64,000 bases of DNA, taken from Eledone cirrhosa (taxonomy: Eukaryota > Mollusca > Cephalopoda > Octopoda > Eledonidae). Every line of letters starts with the position of its first letter. Position 1 is the first letter of the stretch. A model generated the notes under the pieces. It was not told the origin of the DNA and did not search any database. It saw only the letters and a list, made by a program, of their open reading frames with translations. The DNA lies in NCBI GenBank assembly GCA_964016885.1, contig OZ024743.1, positions 185,238,962 through 185,302,961 of the forward strand, written 5' to 3'. Positions 56,701-64,000 of this stretch are shown piece by piece. A program made the position numbers and the translations under genes.

Positions 56701-59700
56701 AAAAAAAAAAACGGCGATACATCTTTTTTAAAACATCTATCAACGAACGTGGAAGAAAGAAGTATCAATTCATTTACTATACACAATATCCTCTATGTGG
56801 TCACTAAACCTGCTAGAAACAGCAGCTAACTCTCCCCCATATCACACCCCTACCTACTGTCTTAGATTTAGAAAATACAGACAACCATGCAGAACAACTA
56901 CATCGCAGCTCTGTTCGGCTGGCATTGTCTATGCGCTTGTGCAAGTACTGTGAAACAATAAATTTCAACACTTCTTTGCACAGAGATAATCGAAACTACA
57001 ATTGTCACTGCTGGCGTAGAGCTCCTGCTTCGGCAGTCCAGGTCTGCAATTCATTCACCCAGTGCCTGGCAGACAAAAAAGTGGTGCAACCTAACTTTGG
57101 TAACTTACTGACCCCGAGCAACGCCGGGCTTTAATCCTAGTATAGTATTAACGCATTAGTAAAACTCATATTTACTATATACCAAACAAAGTATCGCCAC
57201 CATTTATTCCCCGATATGCCAACATATGATCTACACCACCCATGTACCTGTTATAATCAAGATTCACAAATGGGGTGCCATTTTCATCCACATGTGGCCG
57301 TGCACAGGTAGACAGAAAATTGATCTGCCTCTATCTCTGTATGCGGTCGCTAGCAAATTTCCTTTCTACCCTTTTTTTTTAATATCCAACAGCAGTCCTT
57401 TTCTATTAGCGATCACTGCAGCACATGTATGTGTTGCTACACTATCTAAATTCTCCGCAAGTTTGACCGAACTGAAAAACCGGTCAAAAAATAATATACG
57501 GCCTTGGAAGTGATAAATTCCAGACCACATCATACCCTAGGCCATGCTGACTTACATAATTGTCTCTTTTCTTTGCCAGTATAAAATTCAAATCCAGAGC
57601 AGTATCCAGTATTTGATTCGCAAATCTTCAAAACTTTGAAACTCCATTTTGTGGGCTTTCCTGGCATATATTGTCAAAAACGCACTCAGCCTTTATAGCC
57701 CACTATACCCTCATCGATAGATAAATATCTCCCTGGTTTGTAAACTGTTTTATATGTGTTTTGAACACAATCAATGAGGGGTCTTATTTTAAATAAGGGA
57801 TTATAGTTTGGTTATCCACGTACTGCTCGTGTCTCTTACATGTAAATAGCGCGTTTAAAAACCGTGTCCTTGTCATACTCGAGACATATTCGTCTCCAAC
57901 GGGTTCATCGCTACTCCAGTAATTTGTAATTCTGGGTAGCTTTCTAATGGCCATAATATTTATGGCAAAATAAGCTCTAATTTCATATAAGCTTGTGGGA
58001 AACCACAAACTATCCTTTTTTTCGCTTTGTTTACTTTCAGCCGTAATGATTTCAAACAAGCTCATAGGAAAAAGTAAAAGGAAATAGTCTAAAGCTTTGC
58101 TCTCCTGGGATAGACTGTGACAGTCCAGTTTCTTCACAAAAATCACTGAAAGAAACGGTTTTTAAATTTTTTAGTCCATTCAGGTGACAATTTATTTTCT
58201 CTATCGCTGTCATCGGAGCTCTCGGATTCACTGTTTTCACTTTCGGAAAATGAAACATTGGATTCATTATCAAATACCACGTGCTTTTTTTTTTCAGTTA
58301 TAGAGTTAGATTTTTCAAGGTCTTCAGTCGAAAATCCTTCGAATTCTGACTAGCTGCTTCACTGAATGAAATTGGTATCCATTTTTTGTCAGAATTACAA
58401 ATTTTCAAAACACAGCAAGAACAAATTTGGAAAAAAATTCCCCAAATCCACAGAATTAAAATAACACATCGATTGTTGTCCAAAATGTAGCTCAATTGTT
58501 TACGTAGTAAAATCACGTGTTTTCACGAATGTACTAACGAGACTGGCTGATATTCTCATTTAAATATGAATGTGAGTACAGGCGGTTTTGGGCGGCTTGG
58601 TCACATGAACCAAAATTTTATTCGGGCGGTTTGGTAACGAAAGGGTTAATTACACCAGTAGACATTGAGAGAATTCATATTCTTCAGTTGAAAATATTTG
58701 CTAGATACACTGGTTAAAACATATTGACCAAGGTGAAGGACAAGCATTTTAACTTTAAATTTTAGCATTTACATTACTCCATATTTACTATTGTATTTTC
58801 GTGATAAAAGCATCATCTTAAATAATCTTGAATCCTCTAAGATTTTGAGAACAATACCGTAACATCAGTATGAGTGGCTGGTTATAGCAGGTTTGAACAG
58901 AAAGAGATGAGAGAATTCTGGCTGGAAACAGCCGTTTTAAATGCTAAACTATACCTAACTACTGCCATGCTGCAACAGCACCCAAAATTTATTTGGTCTA
59001 ATAATACCAACCCTGATGGTATACAATATTAGTAAATAAACAACCAGCATTATTCAGACACTGTTCATGAAACCTGTATTCTCTGGGCTTACATAAAAAA
59101 AAAAGTAAACCACATGAATATTAACTGAATTTAAAGCATTTACAAAAGAGATTGAAAAATGAGTGAAGACAGTATGCAAAAAGATGTGAATTATTAGATG
59201 AAACCATTGACTGTTCGGAATGTGGATTGCACAACTCCAACTCGAGTCAATTAACTCCATATAGAAATATGTGTGTATAGTAAGTGTGCTTACAGCCAAA
59301 CTATTTGTAACCATACAATGTGTGTAACTGAGACTATGTATAAATAGGTGTGAATTATTTTAAAAATATTTTCTCGATTGTAACTAGAATTCTGATGTAA
59401 AAGACACCACACATCCTGCCTGCAGGAAAAGTTAAAAACAAGACATGCAAATGTTACAATATTGTCTCAGATATTGCTATCGTTAGAATATAAATATATT
59501 TAGGCCAGTCTCAGATGGTAGTGCATGTGTTATTTCATTAATTACTTTCATGTCAGTGTATGATCATCATAGACAATAGGCCAAAATACTTTAATTACAG
59601 ACATTCTGAGAGAATTTACATAAGTGGAAACACGTACATGAACTTAATATATTCTTAGTGTGTAAATATTGTAGATGAAAGGCCATGAATACCAATTAAT

Positions 59701-62700
59701 ATAACTAACATTCCAACCATAAAAATATATTTCTACTGCCATGCTGCAACCAAATGTCATACATTTATATAGTTTAATCCTTTTGCAATAAACCAACCAG
59801 AAAATTCTTTGGTCTAATAATACAAACACCAAAAATGACTAATTTATATTTAAAAGAGAGTATCAACATAACTTCATTACTAAGTCTGTAACAACAGACA
59901 GCTTCGGTAGATAAACAATTGTTAGATAGAAGCTATGTAGGGGTAAGAATGTCAGACACCCGGAGTTGCAGCCTCTGTTAACACAATTTGAAATCTTTTC
60001 TACCTTCAATTATTAAAAAAACAAGTTAAAACACATCTATGAATGATTGAGGAAGGGGCTGGTGAAATACTAGTCATGTGTTGCGCCTCTTTAGGGTTTA
60101 CAGGCTACATAGCTTATTTGTTTTAAATACCAAAACTTGCAATATGAAGAGAAAAAAAAAAAAAAAATCATCTCACACACACACACAGGCCGGTCTCAGT
60201 TGGAGGTGCATGTATGTAATGTCATTAATTACTTTCATGTCAGTGTATGATCATCACAGACAACAGGCCAAAGTATTTACTTTCATAGAATACACATTTT
60301 TAGTAAAAAAATATTTGCCATGCTAGATGGAATGACATGTTTAAACTTTCAATAGTCTATGAATATTCTAGATAAAAAGTTGCGAATACCAATATTTCAG
60401 CCATGAAAATATAATTTATTTTACCACACTGCTAACCATTTTGGTACAAACTCGCTAGAAATTATTTCACTTTAATTAATTAAAAAACTTTCTTACTGTT
60501 TAAATCTACATGTACTTTTCATAATGATTTCTTATATAGACACAAGGCAAAAGCCGATTAAATCGACCCCATAAGGATGAAAGGCAAAGTTAGCCACAAC
60601 AAGATTTGAATTCATATCATAACAATGCTGCAAAGCATGTTGCCCGACGCCCTACTGATTTCATAATACATTGTTTCCTTGTAGTTGATAGGATGAGATT
60701 ATGTCTTCTGATGAGGGTCCGATAAGACCCAAAAATCGATTAAAAGATGTTTATCACTTTTTCAATCCTAAGAAAAATTTATATTTTCTGGCATGTTTAC
60801 AAACCAGACGTACATATATTTATACATAGTCTCAGTTACACACATTGTACGGTTACAAATAGTTTGGCTGTAAGCACACTTACTATACACACATATTTCT
60901 ATATGGAGTTAATTGACTCGAGTTGGAGTTGTGCAATCCACATTCCGAACAGTCAATGGTTTCATCTAATTAGGTTTTATATATATTTCGTTGGGACTAA
61001 GTGATGGAATTAAGCTATGCGTTCTCACCCAACTAACGACACGAGTTCCATCAGATAGCAATAATATGTAAAACAAGCAACTTTTATAATTTTGAACTTG
61101 AAAGAATTTAAACTCTTTATTTATAATCTTTTTCCTTATCAGAAAAGAGACAATATATATATATGAGAATATCAGTGCAAATCGTATTACTAAATCTGCA
61201 AACACACCCCCACTAAGAAATTTGTGATATTTTTTCACACTAAATACAAGATAAAATGCACATTACAAAATTCTTAAACACTAACATCGATAGAATATAT
61301 TTAGGCCACAGTCTCAGGTCGTGGTTATGCATGTAATATCATTAAATACTTTCAAGAACAGAACAAAAATCAGTTATGGCTTCTTACATGCCTGGAGGAA
61401 ATTTAGGCTGAACTATAGTCAGCACCCAGTTTCCAGTATAATTAGCCAAAAAGCATTTTATAAAACTAATACTTTCACAGGTACAATCCATCCATCTAAG
61501 GAGCATTATGAAATACTTTAGGGACATTTCTTTCAAACTAACTGAATTGGATGGTCGCATCGTCACAACAGCCTAAGCAAGCATTTAACTTAAACGTCAT
61601 CATCACCGTTTTTCCACGCTAGCATGGGTTAGACGAGTTGTCCTGTTGTGGGCAGTGTCCGGTCGGCTGACCTTGCCTTGCTCATACAGGAACTGATTCT
61701 GGCTTGATTTCTACAGCTGGATGCCCTTCCTAACACCAACCTCATTTACAGTGAGTGCTGGGTGCTTTTTTGCCGTGGAATGATATGGACCCCAGTCCTA
61801 TCATCTCATTTCTACAGCCGAGTAAACTGGAGCAATGTGAAATAAAGTATCTTGCCCAAGGAAACAACACATCACAACCTTTCTATTACAAGCCGAATGC
61901 TCTAACCACTAAGCCATGTGCCTTCACATATATATAAAAAGTAAGGGAGGTAACTTCCTGTTATTTCCCCTCCTCTTGCAACACATTACTCTATATATAC
62001 TATTGTATTTTCATGGTAAATGCTTTAACTCACATAATATCGAATCTGAGATTTATTTTGAGAACAATAACTTCACATCAGTTTGAGCGACCAGTTACAG
62101 CCAGTTTCAACAGACAAAGGTAGAGAATTCTGGCCAGTTTGAACATTAAAAGGTTAAATTTCAACGAAAACTTATTTTAGTGACTTCACCCCGATATTTT
62201 TGTGATGAATGTTTACTAACTGCAGTAATTCATTAACATTTCTCATCAATCGTATTTAATATTTGAGAAAGCATTCAAAAGAGCAAAATAGAATCTGGTC
62301 AGGCCATATAACCCTAGGTGGATTGTTAGTGACTGCAAATGATCATCATAGAGAAAATAGATCAGGGCAACTTACAGACTTGTTTATTTATTTAATACAA
62401 TCTTACCTCTAACTGTCCTCCAGAATATTTTGCTTGGGGCCCTGAAATGGAATGGTCCTCTTCTGGGATTCACATTACATCTTTTACGTAGGTAATCTAA
62501 ATACTTCACTGAAAAAGAAAAAGTAACATGGAATGAAATAAAACAAGCCAACGTAACAACAGAATCACGAATATGTACGCTATTTATTAATCAGATTAGG
62601 GGTGAACAACTATTATATTTCTTTTATATTAAAATCTAATCCTTAGGGTTTAACAGGAAAAGAATCATCATCAAAACCAAACATTTAATGTTTAAGTTGT

Positions 62701-63452
62701 CTAAATTTAAATACTTAATCCTATAAATCTTGGTAGTTATTTTTACACTAACACGCAATCAACTGTACGAAATTAATATCTATGTATCAAAAATTTAAAC
62801 AATAGAATACATACTTTTATTTCTGTGGAAATGTCCAGAAATGTTTATGCCTTCGCATCGTACAATTACCATTCTTTGTCCTGAAATAACACTTGGAGTT
62901 AATTTTTTTAAACACACGAAAAGTTTAGTTCAACACAATACTAAAATTAAAATCTCCGAGTTATTAAAATAGGTTTTCTAACAAATTCATTCAAGTAAAA
63001 TATAACGAGTTTTACAGACAAATTTAGTTTCATGAAACCTTTCAGTGTACAATCAATATTAGTTCAAGTTGAATCACTTTTCTCACAAAAAAAACAAATT
63101 TTTTTTATAAAGTGGAGCAGGCCTGTCGGTCTCGACGATGAGCGCCCCCCCAGTTAAAGTAACGTAAGTGAGCGCTCAATACAAACATGTGTACCTTTCA
63201 GACAATTCTCAAGGATGTTCAGCGTGGCATGGCAAACAGGAATTTTGAATTACAGGTACAGTCCATCCAGTGGCTTTCAGTTTATCTCACTTAGGCTATT
63301 TATAAATTAAGCGCCCAAGATGGCAAGCAAACTTATGATCTAATAACGTTCTTCAAATAATTCATAAATTTCCACTCACCTTGTAATAGACTTTTCGCTA
63401 CGACTGCCGCCAAACGCCCCAAAAGATGCCCGCGGGCATCGATTACGATGGC
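50695..63452 (-). CDS. RPL13A: Ribosomal protein L13a (uL13), first coding exon not found
   Basis: A protein of the large ribosomal subunit. Coding exons on the minus strand: 63380-63452, 62815-62880, 62407-62508, 54695-54840, 50867-50989, 50695-50778. They total 594 nt, 197 codons and a stop. All introns are GT-AG and phases agree throughout. Diagnostic segments: [95 protein letters not shown] and the C-terminus [10 protein letters not shown]. Human L13a is 203 residues, so about 5-8 N-terminal residues are missing. The first exon in the window begins in phase 0. Intron positions match those I recall for the vertebrate gene. Introns 4 and 5 host box C/D snoRNAs. Confidence 0.97.
50867..50989 (-). 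CDS. RPL13A: RPL13A coding exon (probably exon 6)
   Basis: Acceptor ATTTCAG, donor GTAAAT. Reads [20 protein letters not shown] to KARSDE, exactly 41 codons, phase 0 on both sides. Confidence 0.97.
51114..51192 (-). ncRNA. SNORD34: Box C/D snoRNA, SNORD34-like, copy 1
   Basis: A 79-nt minus-strand RNA in RPL13A intron 5. Box C lies in TGATGATGAC. The guide ATTACCTACATTG is followed by the D'-like CTTGA, and box D is CTGA. Human U34 has ATTACCTACATTG before its D' box and directs 2'-O-methylation of 28S U2824; the guide here is the same. The terminal stem (CAGCTG against GGGCTG) is weaker than in copies 2 and 3. Processing from the spliced intron is expected. Confidence 0.82.
51301..51378 (-). 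ncRNA. Degenerate SNORD34-like copy
   Basis: Keeps the guide-like ACCTACATTGTTTAC and the upstream TGTTGAGGAT in place of box C, but no box D CTGA is found within range. It is probably a dead paralogue. Confidence 0.6.
51625..51721 (-). mobile_element. SINE, 5'-truncated
   Basis: TTGTTTCTACTTTTGGCACA to GATGAAAGGTAAAGTTAA inside RPL13A intron 5; head missing. Confidence 0.88.
52117..52295. mobile_element. MITE, TTTAGCATT family
   Basis: ATTTAACTCTTTAGCATTCA left end, CGAATCTGAGATTTTGAAAG, TCAGTTTGAGCGACTAGTTA, AGAGAATTCTGGCCGGTTTG, and the inverse-like right end GAACATTAACTCTTTAATG. In intron 5. Confidence 0.75.
52424..52800 (+). pseudogene. piggyBac transposase N-terminal fragment
   Basis: Reads [40 protein letters not shown] and, one frame away, [20 protein letters not shown] with LWNYWSTD. 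This is the N-terminal part of a piggyBac-like transposase (compare [20 protein letters not shown] in the element at 55330). It stops before any catalytic Asp, in antisense to RPL13A. Confidence 0.75.
52885..52963 (-). ncRNA. SNORD34: Box C/D snoRNA, SNORD34-like, copy 2
   Basis: 79 nt. A strong terminal stem pairs CAGCTGTGTT with AACTCAGCTG (one mismatch). Box C is ATGATGA (52946-52952), the D' guide is ATTACCTACATTG before CTTGA (52923-52927), box D is CTGA (52896-52899). It is in RPL13A intron 5, sense with the host. It lies within a tandem duplication together with a piggyBac fragment. Confidence 0.87.
53041..53215 (+). pseudogene. Duplicate of the piggyBac fragment
   Basis: ATTGAGGAAAACCCGATCTG to GAGCACTGATATAAGGTTTA repeats 52640-52780 with a few substitutions and a small deletion. 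It is the first part of the second duplication unit. Confidence 0.85.
53405..53582 (-). mobile_element. tRNA-derived SINE with 13-bp target duplication
   Basis: Full reverse SINE (TGTTTCTACTTTAGGCACAA to TACTGCCAATCC), flanked by the exact repeat ACCTCAAAATAAT at 53392-53404 and 53583-53595. It sits within the second duplication unit of intron 5. Confidence 0.92.
53822..53900 (-). ncRNA. SNORD34: Box C/D snoRNA, SNORD34-like, copy 3
   Basis: Identical to copy 2 over all 79 nt as far as I can read: same terminal stem, boxes and guide. The flanks also match (AACAGTTCTAAAACAGCTGA on one side, GATACACTAAA on the other), so it arose by segmental duplication rather than retroposition. Confidence 0.87.
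54000..54660 (+). pseudogene. LINE relic
   Basis: [20 protein letters not shown] on the plus strand is an RT motif followed by the LINE-like sequence; farther on [11 protein letters not shown] and a tail CATCGAACCCATTCAAGCAT. Several frameshifts and deletions. Antisense to RPL13A, intron 5. Confidence 0.75.
54695..54840 (-). CDS. RPL13A: RPL13A coding exon (probably exon 5)
   Basis: Acceptor ATCTTTAG, donor GTAACT. Reads [20 protein letters not shown], then [19 protein letters not shown] and RLKPGRK. Confidence 0.97.
55151..55232 (-). ncRNA. SNORD33: Box C/D snoRNA, SNORD33-like, copy 1
   Basis: 82 nt in RPL13A intron 4. The outer ends pair (GGCCTATTGTCT with AGACTGGCC). Box C is ATGATGA (55214-55220) and box D is CTGA (55159-55162); a C'-like TTAATGACA lies between. 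The guide before box D is CATGCACTACCAA, close to human U33 (CATGCACTACCAT). Known: U33 guides 2'-O-methylation of 18S U1326. CATGCACTACC can pair with the conserved GGTGGTGCATG of 18S, with one G-U. Confidence 0.88.
55990..58516 (-). pseudogene. piggyBac transposase, frameshifted and split
   Basis: Minus-strand parts in order: an acidic N-terminus (58150-58300), [40 protein letters not shown] and [20 protein letters not shown] (57784-58146), a broken DDE region (57300-57780; [18 protein letters not shown]), [20 protein letters not shown] with GGVDH, and TNALILY next to the Helitron. Beyond the Helitron come [17 protein letters not shown] and a Cys-rich C-terminus ([20 protein letters not shown]), the usual zinc-binding tail. 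Multiple stops; inactive. Confidence 0.82.
56299..57140 (+). mobile_element. Non-autonomous Helitron inside the piggyBac
   Basis: Starts TCTATAAAAGGCAGATTGTC after an A, and ends in hairpin CCCCGAGCAACGCCGGGC, TTTAATC and CTAG (57137-57140) before a T. Insertion between A and T without target duplication is the Helitron rule. The piggyBac frame resumes directly on both sides. No coding signal inside. Confidence 0.87.
58750..58960. mobile_element. MITE, TTTAGCATT family
   Basis: AAATTTTAGCATTTACATTA, TACTATTGTATTTTCGTGAT, AACATCAGTATGAGTGGCTG, AGAGAATTCTGGCTGG and TTTTAAATGCTAAAC. In RPL13A intron 4. Confidence 0.75.
59193..59346. repeat. Left arm of a 154-bp inverted duplication
   Basis: ATTAGATGAAACCATTGACT at the start and ACTATGTATAAATA at the end. 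Its reverse complement is at 60818-60970 with few differences. Confidence 0.88.
59503..59582 (-). ncRNA. SNORD33: Box C/D snoRNA, SNORD33-like, copy 2
   Basis: 80 nt with the same terminal pairing (GGCCTATTGTCT and AGACTGGCC), box C ATGATGA and box D CTGA. The guide is ACATGCACTACCAT directly before CTGAG, identical to human U33 over ACATGCACTACCATCTGAG. It is the best preserved guide of the three copies. RPL13A intron 4. Confidence 0.9.
60188..60269 (-). ncRNA. SNORD33: Box C/D snoRNA, SNORD33-like, copy 3
   Basis: 82 nt, canonical box C GTGATGA, box D CTGA, terminal stem GGCCTGTTGTCT with AGACCGGCC (a compensated-looking change). The guide reads CATGCACCTCCAA, differing at two positions from the other copies; one is the fifth base upstream of box D, the position that pairs with the methylated nucleotide. 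RPL13A intron 4. Confidence 0.85.
60530..60660 (-). mobile_element. SINE, diverged and deleted
   Basis: TTTCTTATATAGACACAAGG, AAATCGACCCCATAAGGATG, CAAGATTTGAATTCATATC and GCCCTACTGATT. Confidence 0.75.
60818..60970. repeat. Right arm of the inverted duplication
   Basis: Reverse complement of 59193-59346. The interval between the arms (about 1.47 kb) contains SNORD33-like copies 2 and 3. Confidence 0.88.
61304..61375 (-). ncRNA. Degenerate SNORD33-like copy
   Basis: Keeps the 3' half: CATGCATAACC, CTGAGAC and GGCC end, with AAGTATTTAATGATATTAC corresponding to the C' region. No box C was found upstream. Confidence 0.6.
61597..61926 (-). mobile_element. tRNA-headed SINE with LINE-type 3' tail
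   Basis: Minus-strand head GAAGGCACATGGCTTAGTGG, a damaged anticodon/box B part, the TTTCACATTGCTCCAGTTTA centre, and a 3' end including the complement of CCACGCTAGCATGGGTTAGA. That last segment is the one used by the LINEs at 11508 and 49187, whereas the SINEs at 36660 and 45142 carry a different terminal segment. Confidence 0.85.
61978..62157. mobile_element. MITE, TTTAGCATT family
   Basis: ACATTACTCTATATATACTA, ATATCGAATCTGAGATTTAT, TCAGTTTGAGCGACCAGTTA, AGAGAATTCTGGCCAGTTTG. In RPL13A intron 4. Confidence 0.75.
62407..62508 (-). CDS. RPL13A: RPL13A coding exon (probably exon 4)
   Basis: Acceptor TTTTTCAG, donor GTAAGA. Reads from [18 protein letters not shown] to KIFWRTVR and one base of Gly. 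Confidence 0.97.
62815..62880 (-). CDS. RPL13A: RPL13A coding exon (probably exon 3)
   Basis: Acceptor ATTTCAG, donor GTATGT. Reads [21 protein letters not shown]; starts with the last two bases of a Gly codon and ends with one base of the next. Confidence 0.96.
63105..63185. repeat. GC-rich unclassified block in RPL13A intron 2
   Basis: GGCCTGTCGGTCTCGACGAT, GAGCGCCCCCCCAGTTAAAG and GTAAGTGAGCGCTCAATAC stand out from the AT-rich intron. GAGCGC occurs in both orientations (GAGCGCCC, GAGCGCTC). Probably a repeat fragment. No box C/D pair in a usable arrangement. Confidence 0.35.
63380..63452 (-). CDS. RPL13A: RPL13A coding exon (probably exon 2)
   Basis: Begins after TTTTTTAG, reads [20 protein letters not shown] to LLQ plus one base, and ends at GTGAGT. 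The acceptor is preceded by an unbroken run of about 20 T. Confidence 0.95.
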
Positions 63453-63642
63453 CTAAAAAAAAAAAAAAAAAAAATGAAAATCTTACACTCCATTCAGCCA
63501 TTAACATTTAAACTTTTTTTTTGCTGGAGCAGACTTCCCACGACACGAATCCATAACGAAGAAAATAACCATCAGAATCCAAAGTTGTCAGGGTCACGGC
63601 TTTCTAACTAGTTTTTATCGAATACCGGCAATTGACTATCAT

Positions 63643-63807
63643 CAATACTAATATAACTTCCCCACTTGCTTTCGTTGAGAAAACATTTTTACATAAACAA
63701 TACTAATATAACTTCCCCACTTGCTTTCGTTGAGAAAACATTTTTACATAAACAATACTAATATAACTTCCCCACTTGCTTTCGTTGAGAAAACATTTTT
63801 ACATAAA
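63643..63807. repeat. Three-copy 55-bp tandem repeat
   Basis: Three consecutive units starting CAATACTAATATAACTTCCC and ending ACATTTTTACATAAA at 63643, 63698 and 63753 appear identical. They lie 190 bp upstream of the first recognised RPL13A exon, in either intron 1 or the promoter region. Confidence 0.92.
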
Positions 63808-64000
63808 CACTTTGTGTCTTTATGAAAACGCATGCAAAATAAAATCTACATTTTTTGTTTTTTCTCATAAAACAAGAATTAATAATATATATATTCTTAA
63901 TGAACATTCAGTTGAAGCACATGTAGCCATTCTTTAAAATTACATTAAATTAACTATTTTTAAATAGTTACAAAAGAGAGAAAATAATGTAAAAAAAAAA

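Larger units (their letters stand above)
55330..58649 (-). mobile_element. Full-length piggyBac element
   Basis: Flanked by TTAA at 55330-55333 and 58646-58649. Ends are CCCTTTCGTTACCATAT on the left and, read inwards from the right, CCCTTTCGTTACCAAACC. It has transposase in the minus orientation (same strand as RPL13A) and carries an 842-bp Helitron at 56299-57140. A poly-A run lies at about 55886-55911. Confidence 0.9.

Noticed and set aside
59054..61004. Two similar frames reading [18 protein letters not shown]
   Set aside because: Same non-coding inverted duplication read from both arms; the shared translation reflects DNA identity, not a protein.
62509..62814. C/D snoRNA in intron 3 (TGATGATGATT and CTGATT)
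   Set aside because: No terminal stem next to the boxes and no recognisable rRNA guide.
63170..63330. SNORD32-like unit in RPL13A intron 2
   Set aside because: CCATGCCACG before CTGA looks a little like the U32 guide but does not pair with the 18S GGTGCATGG target, and no box C is present.
63453..63500. MAEWS start with 34-nt intron as RPL13A exon 1
   Set aside because: The intron would be too short for normal splicing and the polypyrimidine run would fill most of it. Similarity to the human MAE start is only three residues.
1..64000. CRISPR arrays, operons, ribosome binding sites or prokaryotic terminators
   Set aside because: The gene with spliced introns, SINEs and LINEs shows eukaryotic DNA; direct repeats found are tandem repeats or target duplications, not spaced arrays.

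Overview
The window is AT-rich, repeat-dense eukaryotic nuclear DNA. Its interspersed elements (tRNA-derived SINEs ending in an AAAGTACCAGT / GGCCTTGTGCC module, LINEs with (ATG)n tails, hAT, piggyBac, Helitron and Penelope copies) and the mollusc-like RPL13A point to a cephalopod, most likely an octopus. This assignment is inference from repeat style and protein similarity; no search was run.

Only one conventional host gene is supported: RPL13A (ribosomal protein L13a, uL13) on the minus strand, 50695-63452. Six coding exons have GT-AG borders and compatible phases, and give 197 residues plus a stop. The tiny first coding exon is not identified. Its two large introns hold two families of box C/D snoRNA. 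Intron 4 has three SNORD33-like copies plus a relic, and intron 5 has three SNORD34-like copies plus a relic. These are the introns that carry SNORD33 and SNORD34 in mammals, but each RNA is locally amplified here. No SNORD32 or SNORD35 was seen in the introns available.

1-7 kb: foldback (palindromic) MITEs, microsatellites, a Penelope-like GIY-YIG fragment and SINEs. 7-20 kb: SINEs, a 5'-truncated LINE whose reverse transcriptase carries a PHD-like zinc finger, a Tx1-like LINE fragment, and an unclassified retroelement fragment split by a 198-bp hAT MITE with an 8-bp target duplication. 20.6-27.5 kb: one hAT transposon nested in another, both with recognisable transposases. 27.5-49 kb: LINE/SINE debris, a Helitron, a Gypsy integrase fragment and further foldbacks. 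49-50.4 kb: another LINE copy. 50.7-63.5 kb: RPL13A, whose intron 4 contains a full-length piggyBac (TTAA to TTAA) itself interrupted by an 842-bp Helitron. 63.5-64 kb: a three-copy 55-bp tandem repeat upstream of the RPL13A exons.

The most interesting content is the expanded, still partly guide-competent snoRNA arrays in RPL13A, the inverted duplication enclosing two SNORD33 copies, and the LINE family with a PHD-like finger after the RT palm, whose 3' end is shared with tRNA-headed SINEs.
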